Part shown: piece after piece, positions 34,352-42,627 of the stretch
Layout of the letters: each line of letters begins with the position of its first letter
How positions within the stretch are numbered: position 1 is the stretch's first letter
Source: Mycolicibacterium austroafricanum
Lineage (GTDB): Bacteria; Actinomycetota; Actinomycetes; Mycobacteriales; Mycobacteriaceae
DNA: 64,000 nucleotides
Direction: 5' to 3'
Assembly (NCBI RefSeq): GCF_000612725.1
Contig: NZ_HG964455.1
Span: 156,432 to 220,431 of the forward strand
Made by a program: the position numbers and the translations under genes
Notes under the pieces: generated by a model
What the model saw: the letters and a program-made list of their open reading frames with translations, nothing else
Told to the model about the DNA's origin: nothing
Databases searched by the model: none

Positions 34352-35425
34352 CTAGCGCGCCGCGCTGATCGTCGCGCTGCCCAGCACCTCGTCACCGTCG
34401 GGGTCGGACCGGTAGAGCACCAACGTCTGTCCCGGCGCCACCCCGCGCAGTGGGGTGCGCAGACTCACCTCAAGTGCGCCGTCCCTCAGCTCGGCGACGG
34501 CGTCGACGACACCGCCGTGGGCACGGACCTGCACCGCGCACTCGACAGGCGCATCGGGTGCGACCCCGGAGGTGAACACCGGCGCCTCGCCGAGCAGGCT
34601 GGTCACCTCGAGGTCGGTGACATCGCCGACGTGCACGGTGCCCGTCTCGGCGTCGATACCGGTCACATAGCGTGGGCGACCGTCCGGCCCGGGACCCGGG
34701 ATGCCCAGGCCCTTGCGCTGGCCGATCGTGAACCCGTGCACACCGTCGTGTTCGGCGAGCACGGCGCCGGTGGCGTCGACCACGCTGCCGCGGCGCACCC
34801 CGATCCGGGCACCGAGAAACGCTCTCGTGTCACCCGAGGGGATGAAGCAGATGTCGTGGCTGTCGGCCTTGTCAGCGACCGCCAGGCCGCGTCGTGCCGC
34901 CTCTTCGCGGATCGCGGGCTTCGGGGTGTCCCCGATCGGGAACACCGCGTGGCGCAGCTGCTCGGCGGTCAGCACGGCCAACACGTAGGACTGGTCCTTG
35001 TCGTGGTCGACCGCCCGCCGCAGCCGGCCGTCCGTCAGCCGGGCGTAGTGTCCGGTGGCCAGTGCGTCGAAGCCGAGTGCCAGCGCGCGGGCCGACAGGG
35101 CGGAGAACTTGATTCGCTCGTTGCAGCGCACGCAAGGGTTGGGTGTCTCGCCGCGCGCGTAGGACTCGACGAAGTCGTCGATCACGTCTTCTTTGAACCG
35201 GTCGGCGAAATCCCAGACATAGAACGGGATCCCGAGCACGTCGGCCACGCGGCGGGCATCGCCGGCGTCTTCCTTGGAACAGCAGCCGCGGGATCCGGTG
35301 CGCAGGGTGCCGGGCGCCGACGAGAGCGCCAGATGCACGCCGACGACGTCGTGCCCGGCGTCCACCATCCTGGCGGCGGCCACCGAGGAGTCCACACCGC
35401 CACTCATGGCGACCAGCACCCGCAT
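34352..35425 (-). CDS. mnmA: tRNA-specific 2-thiouridylase MnmA
   Basis: Adds sulfur to U34 of tRNA-Lys, -Glu and -Gln after ATP activation. It has 357 residues from ATG 35425. The PP-loop is SGGVDSS (8-14); catalytic cysteines are Cys98 in NPCVRC and Cys193 in CFIPSGD; ATGHYARL (123-130) is the family motif. Codons upstream of the MRVLVAMSGG start belong to the iscS frame region and are excluded. It lies 2 bp after the iscS stop, giving the donor-acceptor sulfur operon. Confidence 0.97.
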   Translation of the reverse strand: MRVLVAMSGGVDSSVAAARMVDAGHDVVGVHLALSSAPGTLRTGSRGCCSKEDAGDARRVADVLGIPFYVWDFADRFKEDVIDDFVESYARGETPNPCVRCNERIKFSALSARALALGFDALATGHYARLTDGRLRRAVDHDKDQSYVLAVLTAEQLRHAVFPIGDTPKPAIREEAARRGLAVADKADSHDICFIPSGDTRAFLGARIGVRRGSVVDATGAVLAEHDGVHGFTIGQRKGLGIPGPGPDGRPRYVTGIDAETGTVHVGDVTDLEVTSLLGEAPVFTSGVAPDAPVECAVQVRAHGGVVDAVAELRDGALEVSLRTPLRGVAPGQTLVLYRSDPDGDEVLGSATISAAR

Positions 35426-35427
35426 CG

Positions 35428-36621
35428 TCAGCGCCGTCCCGAACTGGCCAGCGCCGCCTGCCGCGCACGCTCCACCGCGGCGGGCAGCACGTCGAGGACG
35501 GCGTCGATGTCGGCATCGGTGCTGGTGTGACCGAGCGAGAGCCGCAGTGAGCCGCGGGCACTGACCGGGTCGGCGCCCATCGCGGTCAGCACGTGCGACG
35601 GCTGGGCCACGCCCGCCGTACAGGCCGAGCCGGTCGAGCACTCGATCCCCTTGGCGTCCAACAACATCAGCAGAGAATCACCCTCGCAGCCACGGAACGT
35701 GAAATGCGCGTTTCCGGGCAGGCGGCCCGCGCCGGGCGCGCCGTTGACGTCGACGTCGTCGACGGCGTCGAGCACGCCGTCGATGAGCCGGTCGCGAAGC
35801 GCGCGTACCTTCTCGGCCGCCGAGTCCATGGTGTCGGCGGCGATCTGCGCGGCGGCGGCCATCCCGACGGCACCGGGAACATCCTGCGTGCCCGAACGCA
35901 CGTCGCGTTCCTGGCCGCCGCCGTGCAACAGCGGAACACACGCGGTCTCCCGGCGCAGCAGCAGCGCCCCGACCCCGATCGGCCCGCCGAACTTGTGGGC
36001 GGTCACACTCATCGCCGACAGGCCGCTGGCCGCGAAGTCGACCGGGAGCTGGCCCACCACCTGAATCGCGTCGCTGTGCATCGGGATCTCGAATTCTGCT
36101 GCGACAGAAGCTAGTTCGTGTATCGGCATGATGGTGCCGACCTCATTGTTGGCCCACATCGCCGAGATCAGCGCGACATCGTCGGGGTCGGCGAGCGCGG
36201 TGCGCAGATCGGCAGCGCCGACGGCGCCGAACTCGTCGACCGGCAGCCACGTCACCTCGGCGTCCTCGTGCTCGACCAGCCATTCCACGGCGTCGAGCAC
36301 CGCGTGGTGTTCGACCGGCGTGGTGATGATGCGACGGCGTTTCGGCGACGAAGCGCGCCGCGCCCAGTAGATGCCCTTGACGGCGAGGTTGTCGCTCTCG
36401 GTGCCGCCCGCGGTGAAGATCACCTCCGACGGACGCGCCCCCAGCAGTCGGGCCAGGGTCTCGCGGGATTCCTCCAGCCTGCGCCGGGCCAGCCTGCCGG
36501 AGCCGTGCAGCGACGCGGCGTTTCCCACGGTTGCCAGCGCAGCGGTCATCGCCTCGATGGCCCCGGGGCGCATCGGGGTGGTGGCGGCGTGGTCGAGATA
36601 GACCGGCGCGGGTCCAGGCAT
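35428..36621 (-). CDS. iscS: cysteine desulfurase
   Basis: PLP enzyme taking sulfur from cysteine as a persulfide for iron-sulfur clusters and tRNA thiolation. It has 397 residues from ATG 36621. His105, Lys210 (TAHKFGGP, Schiff base) and Cys334 (GSACTAG, persulfide) are intact; AATTPMRP marks the N-terminus. The GSAC loop followed by a short spacer indicates the IscS/NifS class. The operon with mnmA shows one direct acceptor. Confidence 0.97.
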   Translation of the reverse strand: MPGPAPVYLDHAATTPMRPGAIEAMTAALATVGNAASLHGSGRLARRRLEESRETLARLLGARPSEVIFTAGGTESDNLAVKGIYWARRASSPKRRRIITTPVEHHAVLDAVEWLVEHEDAEVTWLPVDEFGAVGAADLRTALADPDDVALISAMWANNEVGTIMPIHELASVAAEFEIPMHSDAIQVVGQLPVDFAASGLSAMSVTAHKFGGPIGVGALLLRRETACVPLLHGGGQERDVRSGTQDVPGAVGMAAAAQIAADTMDSAAEKVRALRDRLIDGVLDAVDDVDVNGAPGAGRLPGNAHFTFRGCEGDSLLMLLDAKGIECSTGSACTAGVAQPSHVLTAMGADPVSARGSLRLSLGHTSTDADIDAVLDVLPAAVERARQAALASSGRR

Positions 36622-36667
36622 GGCCGTTCCAGAATAGCCGTCGCGCGCCGGACCTCCCCTATCGCGC

Positions 36668-37552
36668 TCAGGCCACCAGCGTGTGGTTACCGCCGCGGGC
36701 GGCGAATCCGGCACCGCCGCAACCGGAGATCGCCCTGCGAGCCGACGATCCGGCATCTCCGCGAACGGCAGCCTCGCAGCGGGCCGCCAGGTCACGGCGG
36801 TCGACGCCGGGCAACTGCAGCGATTCGACGTGGATGTGACACACGGTTCGGCGCGCGGTGATCACCCGCTTGATCGAGGTCAGCAGCGTGTCGTCCCCCA
36901 CGAACGCAGGCACGGTGGACGGTCGCCCGTCCTTGTGCCGGTAGCTCAGCCGCAGCGGCTGTACCGGCCGACCCGCGTCGATCGCGGCCTGGAACATCGC
37001 AGGCCGGAACCGGCCGTAGCCCAGCCCGCACCAGGTCGTGCCCTCCGGAAACGCGACCACCGTGTAGCCGGCCCGCAGCCGGCCTGCGACGGCGGCCACC
37101 ACCGCGGGCAGCCTGCGCAACCGGGCACGGTCGATCGGGATGACCTTCATGATCCGGACGATCGGGCCGAGGGCGGGCCAGTCGACGAGGTCGGCACGGG
37201 CGACGAAGGAGCCGGGCAGCACCGTGCCGATGGCGAAGACGTCGAGCCACGACACGTGCCCGCTGACCACCAGCACGCCCCGCAGGTTGCGTATCGGCCC
37301 CCCGGACACGGACATCCGCACGCCGAGACTGCGGAGCATCAACCGGCAGTAGCCGCGCTGCAGGTGCGAGCGCCCCGGCAGCGGCAGTGCCAGCAGCCAG
37401 ACCCCCGCGAACAGAGTCACCGCGGCCACGACCCGCACGGTGGTGCGCAGGGCGACCACCCAGCGTCGGCCGGGACCGTCGGCGCCGGCGTGCACGCATC
37501 CCGCGCCGCAGGTCGCCGGCTGCAACCACGCGTGTTCGTGGATCAGTGTCAT
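36668..37552 (-). CDS. PlsC-type acyltransferase, OlsA-like
   Basis: 1-acylglycerol-3-phosphate acyltransferase-type enzyme, 294 residues. One membrane helix at about 36-58; the catalytic HX4D is His99-Asp104 in SGHVSWLD, and FPEGTTW is at 168-174. Its start overlaps the stop of the GNAT-type gene by 4 bp, so they are cotranslated. That pairing copies OlsB-OlsA, which make lyso-ornithine lipid and then ornithine lipid. Phosphatidic-acid synthesis remains an alternative. It matches Rv3026c by order. Confidence 0.85.
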   Translation of the reverse strand: MTLIHEHAWLQPATCGAGCVHAGADGPGRRWVVALRTTVRVVAAVTLFAGVWLLALPLPGRSHLQRGYCRLMLRSLGVRMSVSGGPIRNLRGVLVVSGHVSWLDVFAIGTVLPGSFVARADLVDWPALGPIVRIMKVIPIDRARLRRLPAVVAAVAGRLRAGYTVVAFPEGTTWCGLGYGRFRPAMFQAAIDAGRPVQPLRLSYRHKDGRPSTVPAFVGDDTLLTSIKRVITARRTVCHIHVESLQLPGVDRRDLAARCEAAVRGDAGSSARRAISGCGGAGFAARGGNHTLVA

Positions 37553-38412
37553 GACCGCGTCCCGTCGGCGACCGCGGCGGTGGCCATCCCGACCGAACGG
37601 AGCCGCCGCAGGTAGCGGGTGTCGGCGTGCCGCTTGGCCAGTAGGGCGGGAAAGTCGCCGACCCCGAAATCCGGGTCGTGGGCCGGTTCGCCGCACACCT
37701 GGGCGCCCAGCCGCAGATAGCCGCGCATCAGGGCGGGCACCGACAACCGTGCGGGTGGCTCGATCTCGTCGAGGGGCCGACCGTCGACGACCACGGGACG
37801 GTACGGGCGGACGGTGTACTCGGCGGGCGCGGCGTGACGGCGGATGACGAAGTCGCGCACCCCGCGCAACTGGCTGCCGGCCGGGCTGCGGCCCTCGGGG
37901 TCCGCGACGGGCACGGACACGCATCCGGCCACGTAGTCGTACCCGCTGTGGTCCAGGTAGGCGAGAATGCCCGCCCACATCAACAGCACCACGGCGCCGT
38001 TGCGGTGACCGTCGCGCACCACGGCGCGACCCATCTCGACCAGCGAGGGCCGAAGCGGGTCGAGAGCGGTGACATCGAACTCGGTCGCCGTGTACAGGCC
38101 GCCGGCGGCGATCGCTCCGGGCGGCGGCAGCATCCGGTAGCAGCCGACCAGTTCGCCGGTGGCGTCGTCGCGGACGAGCAGGTGATCGCAGTATTCGTCG
38201 AACCGGTCGGCGTCCAGGCCGCCGGAGCCGCCGTCGTCGGTGAGCGTGAAGCCCGGTTCAGTGCTGAACACGTCGTGCCGGAGCCGCTGGGCTGCCTCGA
38301 TGGAGTCGACGTCGGTGCACAGCAGCAGGGTGTAGCGCGGCGCGGACGGCGAAGATCCGCCCTGCGCGTGGTCGATGTCGTCGGGGGCGATGAGTACAGA
38401 AGCAGTGCTCAT
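37549..38412 (-). CDS. GNAT-family N-acyltransferase, OlsB-like
   Basis: A 287-residue acyltransferase of the autoinducer-synthase/OlsB type. Features are LRHDVFSTEPGF (about 44-55), LVRDDATGELVGCYRMLPP, and EMGRAVVRDGHRNGAVVLLMWAGI, the acyl-acceptor core of hemolysin/OlsB proteins. In OlsB the product is N-acyl-ornithine; the second acyl would be added by the adjacent PlsC-like enzyme. The start at ATG 38412 avoids an Arg/Cys-rich upstream frame. The substrate is inferred. Confidence 0.82.
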   Translation of the reverse strand: MSTASVLIAPDDIDHAQGGSSPSAPRYTLLLCTDVDSIEAAQRLRHDVFSTEPGFTLTDDGGSGGLDADRFDEYCDHLLVRDDATGELVGCYRMLPPPGAIAAGGLYTATEFDVTALDPLRPSLVEMGRAVVRDGHRNGAVVLLMWAGILAYLDHSGYDYVAGCVSVPVADPEGRSPAGSQLRGVRDFVIRRHAAPAEYTVRPYRPVVVDGRPLDEIEPPARLSVPALMRGYLRLGAQVCGEPAHDPDFGVGDFPALLAKRHADTRYLRRLRSVGMATAAVADGTRS

Positions 38413-38538
38413 GGCTGCACGGTCGCGCAGCCGCCTCTCGTCACGGCATCCAGCACGTGTCGTGTCTGTGAGCGCCAAGTGACGACTTGGACAGGCCCCG
38501 TGTCGACCGGCGGTCACGCACGAGGCCGGCAAGCCCCG

Positions 38539-38943
38539 TCATGGACGTGGGACGCGCCGGCCCTTGCGCAGTTCGAGTTCCTCGTCGTCGACGATGACCA
38601 GCATCGGTACGCCGGGTGCGCAGATCATCGTGACGAGGAACCGCAGCGCGACGTCGTCGCGATTGTTGGCGTCCGAATAGTGGATGACGTCGCCTCCCGG
38701 CTCCCAGAACGCCTCGCCGGCTTTGATCACCCGGGGCGCTTCGCCTTCCAGTTCGAAGAGCATCTCGCCTTCGAGCACGTAGCCGAACGCCGGCCCGCCC
38801 GGGTGCCGATGCGGCGGGGCTCCTGCGCTTCCTGGCGGCCATTCGATGATCGACGTCATCACCTCGGCATCGGAGGGGATGAACGGCGGTTTGACGGTCT
38901 GGATGGTCGTGATGGCTTTCATCAGATCTGCGGTGTCGAACAT
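38539..38943 (-). CDS. cupin domain protein
   Basis: A small 134-residue single-domain cupin; the metal motif HRHPGGPAFGYVLEGEMLFELEG (about 48-70) gives His, His and Glu ligands, with a C-terminal HYSDANN strand. Likely an enzyme or binding protein for a small molecule. GAGGAG lies 6 nt before ATG 38943, preferred over the ATG four codons upstream whose codons form that ribosome site. It overlaps or abuts the SDR gene end (38952), so the two are one unit. Confidence 0.8.
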   Translation of the reverse strand: MFDTADLMKAITTIQTVKPPFIPSDAEVMTSIIEWPPGSAGAPPHRHPGGPAFGYVLEGEMLFELEGEAPRVIKAGEAFWEPGGDVIHYSDANNRDDVALRFLVTMICAPGVPMLVIVDDEELELRKGRRVPRP

Positions 38944-38951
38944 CGTTCTCC

Positions 38952-39686
38952 TCAATGGTGGTCGGCGAAGCGAACGGCCCCCAGCACGGCACCGTCGCCT
39001 GTGACGAGGCTGTTCTGGTCCAGCGGCGTGCCGAAGTAGGTGGCCTGCGGGTCGATCACCACGGTCTTGTCGGCGCCCCGTCGGGCCAGCACAGCCCGAG
39101 CGAGGTCGGCGAACGAGATCTTGTCGGGCCCGCCGATGTTGATGACACCGTCGACCGGTGACCCCACCGCAGCGCGGAACACTTCGGCGGCGACGTCATC
39201 GGCGGCGATCGGCTGGATCCGGGCATCCGGCACCCGCACCTCGTCGTCGGCCTCGAGTGTGCCGACGATGGCGTCCGCGAACTCGTGGAACTGGGTGGCC
39301 CGCACGATGCTGTGGGGCACGTCGGATCCGGCGATCGTCTTCTCCTGCACCACTTTCGCGCGCATATAGCCGCTTTCGGGCAGTCCGTCGGCGCCGACGA
39401 TCGACAACGCGACGTAGTGCCGGACGCCTGATTCCTCGGCGGCGGAGACCAGGTTCGCCGACGAGCGGGTGAAGAAGTCCATCACCGCGTCGTCGTCGAA
39501 CGACGGCGAATTGGTGACGTCGACGAGGACGTCGGCGCCGGCCAGGGCGTCGGTGAGTCCCTCGCCGGTGAGCACGTCGGCGCCCGACGCGCGCGATGCT
39601 GCGACGACGTGGTGACCGTCGCGCTGGAGCAGGTCGACCACCTTCGAGCCGATCAGGCCGGTGGCCCCGATAACTGAGATCTTCAT
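38952..39686 (-). CDS. NmrA/SDR-type NAD(P)-binding protein
   Basis: An atypical short-chain dehydrogenase/NmrA-like protein of 244 residues. The dinucleotide motif is VIGATGLIGSKV (5-16), followed by the HYVALSIVGADGLPESGYMRAKVVQE region carrying a Tyr-x3-Lys-like pair. It ends 9 bp before the cupin start. Such pairs often handle quinones or redox sensing, but the substrate is unknown. I do not recall this pair at this position in M. tuberculosis. Confidence 0.83.
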   Translation of the reverse strand: MKISVIGATGLIGSKVVDLLQRDGHHVVAASRASGADVLTGEGLTDALAGADVLVDVTNSPSFDDDAVMDFFTRSSANLVSAAEESGVRHYVALSIVGADGLPESGYMRAKVVQEKTIAGSDVPHSIVRATQFHEFADAIVGTLEADDEVRVPDARIQPIAADDVAAEVFRAAVGSPVDGVINIGGPDKISFADLARAVLARRGADKTVVIDPQATYFGTPLDQNSLVTGDGAVLGAVRFADHH

Positions 39687-39773
39687 GCGTCAAGACTGAC
39701 GCTCGGCGCCCGTGATGGAACCCTTGAAAGTTCGTAGTCTCCGCCCGCCGGCTGGGCCCACGTGCCGACGGCC

Positions 39774-39822
39774 AGACGCAAAATCGCACGTCCGCCGGGG
39801 CGGAACGTGCGATTTTGTGTCT
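39774..39822 (-). terminator. 18-bp hairpin after etfA
   Basis: Arms AGACGCAAAATCGCACGT (39774-39791) and ACGTGCGATTTTGTGTCT (39805-39822) pair with one mismatch or wobble, and extend inward with CCGCC/GGCGG after a bulge. It starts 17 nt after the etfA stop and has no U tract on the minus strand. Confidence 0.65.
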
Positions 39823-39838
39823 GCTCGCGCAGAGAAAC

Positions 39839-40795
39839 TCAGCCCTTGCGGGCCTTGACCGCCTCGGTCAGCTGCGGGGTCACCTTGAACAGGTCGCCGA
39901 CGATGCCGAGATCGGCGATCTCGAAGATCGGCGCCTCTTCGTCCTTGTTCACCGCGATGATCGTCTTGGACGTCTGCATGCCTGCGCGGTGCTGGATCGC
40001 CCCGGAGATGCCGAGCGCGATGTAGAGCTGCGGCGACACGGTCTTACCGGTCTGGCCGACCTGGAACTGGCCCGGGTAGTAGCCGGAGTCGACCGCGGCA
40101 CGCGAAGCGCCCACCGCTCCACCGAGCGAGTCCGCCAGTTCCTCGACGATGCCGAAGTTCTCGGCGCTGCCCACGCCGCGTCCACCGGAGACGACGACCG
40201 TCGCCTCGGTGAGCTCCGGGCGGTCACCGGCCACGGCCGGCTCGCGTGAGGTGATCTTGGTGGCGTTCTCGGCCGGGGCGGGCACCTCGACGTTGACGAC
40301 CTCGCCTGCGCCGGCGGCCGGCGCAGCCTCGACGGCGCCGGGACGCACGGTGATGACCGGGGTGTCGCCGACGGCCTCGGCTTCGACGGTGAATGCACCA
40401 CCGAAGATGGAATGGATGCCCACCCCGCCATCGCGGACCTCGACGACGTCGCTGAGGATGCCTGAGCCGATCCGGGCCGCCAGGCGACCCGCGATCTCCT
40501 TGCCGTCGGCGCTGGACGCCAGCAGCACAGCGGCGGGCGTCGCGGACTCGGCCAGCGAGGCCAGCACATCCACATACGGGGTGATGAGGTAGCTCTCGGC
40601 GTCGTCGGACTCGGCGACGTAGATCTTCACCGCGCCGGCCGACTTCAGGCCGTCGATCAGCCCTTCGGCGGTGCCCGGCTTGCCGACCACGACGGCGGCC
40701 GGCTCACCCAACACGCGGGCGGCGGTGATCAGTTCGGAGGTGACCTTCTTCAGCGCACCTTCGGCGTGCTCGACGAGCACAAGTACTTCAGCCAT
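39839..40795 (-). CDS. etfA: electron transfer flavoprotein alpha subunit
   Basis: FAD-bearing ETF subunit accepting electrons from acyl-CoA dehydrogenases and passing them to the quinone pool. It has 318 residues; the C-terminal FAD domain shows SGGRGVGSAENF, YPGQFQVGQTGKTVSPQLYIALGISGAIQHRAGM and AVNKDEEAPIFEIADLGIVGD. It lies 41 bp after etfB in one operon. Mycobacteria use many acyl-CoA dehydrogenases, so the pair serves fatty acid and sterol oxidation broadly. Confidence 0.97.
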   Translation of the reverse strand: MAEVLVLVEHAEGALKKVTSELITAARVLGEPAAVVVGKPGTAEGLIDGLKSAGAVKIYVAESDDAESYLITPYVDVLASLAESATPAAVLLASSADGKEIAGRLAARIGSGILSDVVEVRDGGVGIHSIFGGAFTVEAEAVGDTPVITVRPGAVEAAPAAGAGEVVNVEVPAPAENATKITSREPAVAGDRPELTEATVVVSGGRGVGSAENFGIVEELADSLGGAVGASRAAVDSGYYPGQFQVGQTGKTVSPQLYIALGISGAIQHRAGMQTSKTIIAVNKDEEAPIFEIADLGIVGDLFKVTPQLTEAVKARKG

Positions 40796-40836
40796 GGGTT
40801 CGTATCTCGTTTCTCAAGTACGGAAGGAATGATCTG

Positions 40837-41628
40837 CTAGATGATTTTCTGAGCAACCAGGTACTCGGCGATCTTGGTGCCGCCGTCGCCTTCGTCGGTC
40901 ACCTTCTCGCCCGCGGTCTTGGGCGGCTTCGGGGTCGAGGACAGCACCTTCGACCCGGCGTTGGCCACGCCCACCTCGTCGCTCTCGACGCCGATCTCGG
41001 CGAGCGTGAGCTTGGTGACTTCCTTCTTCTTGGCGGCCATGATGCCCTTGAAGGACGGGAACCGGGGCTCGTTGATCTTCTCGTTGACGCTCACCACGGC
41101 GGGCAGCGACGCCTCGAGGGTGAACACACCGTCGTCGGTCTCGCGCTCAGCGGTGACCTTGCCGTTCTCGACGGACAGCTTGCGCACGTGCGTCAGCTGC
41201 GGCAGGCCGAGGTATTCGGCGATGATGGCCGGCACGGCACCGCCGGTGCCGTCGGTGGCCTCGTTGCCCGCGATGACGAGCTCGGTGCCCTCGATGGTGC
41301 CCAGCGCGCGGGCCAGCGCCCAGCCCGTCTGCACCATGTCGGAGCCGTGCATGCCCTCGTCGACGAGGTGGACAGCCTTGTCGGCGCCCATCGACAGGGC
41401 CTTCCGGATGGCCTCGGTGGCGCGCTCGGGTCCGGCGGTCAGGACCGTCACGGTGCTGTCCCCGCCTTCGCGCTCCTTGATCAGGAGCGCCTCCTCGACG
41501 GCACGCTCGTTGATCTCGTCGAGCACGGCGTCGGCGGCTTCCCGGTCCAGGGTGTAGTCACCGTCGGACAGCTTGCGCTCAGACCATGTGTCTGGGACCT
41601 GTTTGATCAGGACCACGATGTTCGTCAT
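40837..41628 (-). CDS. etfB: electron transfer flavoprotein beta subunit
   Basis: AMP-binding partner of EtfA, 263 residues from ATG 41628 (MTNIVVLIKQVPDTWSE). The family signature lies in VLIAGNEATDGTGGAVPAIIAEYLG-like LVIAGNEATDGTGG and LEASLPAVVSVNEKINEPRFPSFKGIMAAKKK, the recognition-loop region. It is first in etfBA. A GTTACC/GGTAAC palindrome lies 73 bp upstream and may be a repressor site. Confidence 0.97.
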   Translation of the reverse strand: MTNIVVLIKQVPDTWSERKLSDGDYTLDREAADAVLDEINERAVEEALLIKEREGGDSTVTVLTAGPERATEAIRKALSMGADKAVHLVDEGMHGSDMVQTGWALARALGTIEGTELVIAGNEATDGTGGAVPAIIAEYLGLPQLTHVRKLSVENGKVTAERETDDGVFTLEASLPAVVSVNEKINEPRFPSFKGIMAAKKKEVTKLTLAEIGVESDEVGVANAGSKVLSSTPKPPKTAGEKVTDEGDGGTKIAEYLVAQKII

Positions 41629-41700
41629 GACTCTGGTTCGTCCTCCTCGAAGGGGCCGGTAGTCGACCCGCCATACCACGATTGACGCAGGCACCACGAT

Positions 41701-41716
41701 GTTACCAGCGGGTAAC
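41701..41716. promoter_or_regulatory. palindrome between etfB and the methyltransferase gene
   Basis: GTTACC-AGCG-GGTAAC is a perfect 6-bp inverted repeat in the 207-bp divergent region. Spacing and length fit a TetR-type operator. Which gene it serves, and by what protein, is unknown. Confidence 0.4.
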
Positions 41717-41835
41717 TTTGGGTGCTTCGCACGAACACCATAGCTGGTCGAAGTTTGCGATCCACCAGCCCCGCGCTTACGTCACGCTCACCAAGAGTTC
41801 GCCAACGGTCGGTTAGGGGTTAGCCTGCCTTCACA

Positions 41836-42627
41836 ATGAGCGCATCTGTGACCGACGGTCCCACTGAAGATCCGGCCCCCATGGCGTTGACCGGTGAGCG
41901 GACCGTGCCCGGTGTGGCGGAGGAGAACTACTGGTTCCGCCGACACGAGGTCGTGTACCGCAGGCTGGTCGACCGCTGCGCGGGACGCGACGTGCTGGAA
42001 GCCGGATGTGGTGAGGGATACGGCGCCGCGCTGATCGCCGAGGTCGCCCGGTCCGTGATCGGCCTCGACTACGACGAGTCCGCGGTGGCGCACGTGCGGG
42101 CCCGCTATCCGCGGGTCGACATGCGCCACGGCAACCTGGCCGCCCTGCCGCTGCCGACGGCTTCGGTTGATGTGGTGGTCAACTTCCAGGTGATCGAACA
42201 CCTCTGGGACCAGGGCCAGTTCGTGGCCGAATGCGCGCGGGTGCTGCGTCCCGGCGGTGTGCTCCTGATGTCGACGCCGAACCGCATCACCTTCTCTCCC
42301 GGCCGCGACACCCCGGTGAACCCGTTCCACACCCGCGAACTCAACGCCGCCGAGCTCACCGAACTCATCGAGTCGGCCGATTTCGCGATGGAGGCGATGC
42401 TCGGGGTGTTCCACGGCCGACGGCTCGCCGAGATCGACGCCCGCCACGGCGGATCCGTCATCGACGCGCAGATCGCCCGAGCCCTGGCCGACGCGCCGTG
42501 GCCGGCCGAGCTGCTCGCCGACATCGAATCGGTCACGATCGAGGACTTCGACCTGGTTCCGGCCGACGGGACGCACCGTGACATCGACGACAGCCTTGAC
42601 CTCGTGGCGATCGCGGTACGCACGTGA
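41836..42627 (+). CDS. SAM-dependent methyltransferase of the MGLP cluster
   Basis: A class I methyltransferase, 263 residues. SAM motif I is VLEAGCGEGYG (53-63), with GLDYD as acidic loop, and HLWDQGQFVAECARVLRPGGVLLMSTPN as the post-motif region. By order it equals Rv3030, attributed to methylation of methylglucose lipopolysaccharide (MGLP). Its last 4 bp overlap the GH57 gene, so the cluster is cotranslated. Precise O-methyl position is not deducible. Confidence 0.87.
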   Translation: MSASVTDGPTEDPAPMALTGERTVPGVAEENYWFRRHEVVYRRLVDRCAGRDVLEAGCGEGYGAALIAEVARSVIGLDYDESAVAHVRARYPRVDMRHGNLAALPLPTASVDVVVNFQVIEHLWDQGQFVAECARVLRPGGVLLMSTPNRITFSPGRDTPVNPFHTRELNAAELTELIESADFAMEAMLGVFHGRRLAEIDARHGGSVIDAQIARALADAPWPAELLADIESVTIEDFDLVPADGTHRDIDDSLDLVAIAVRT

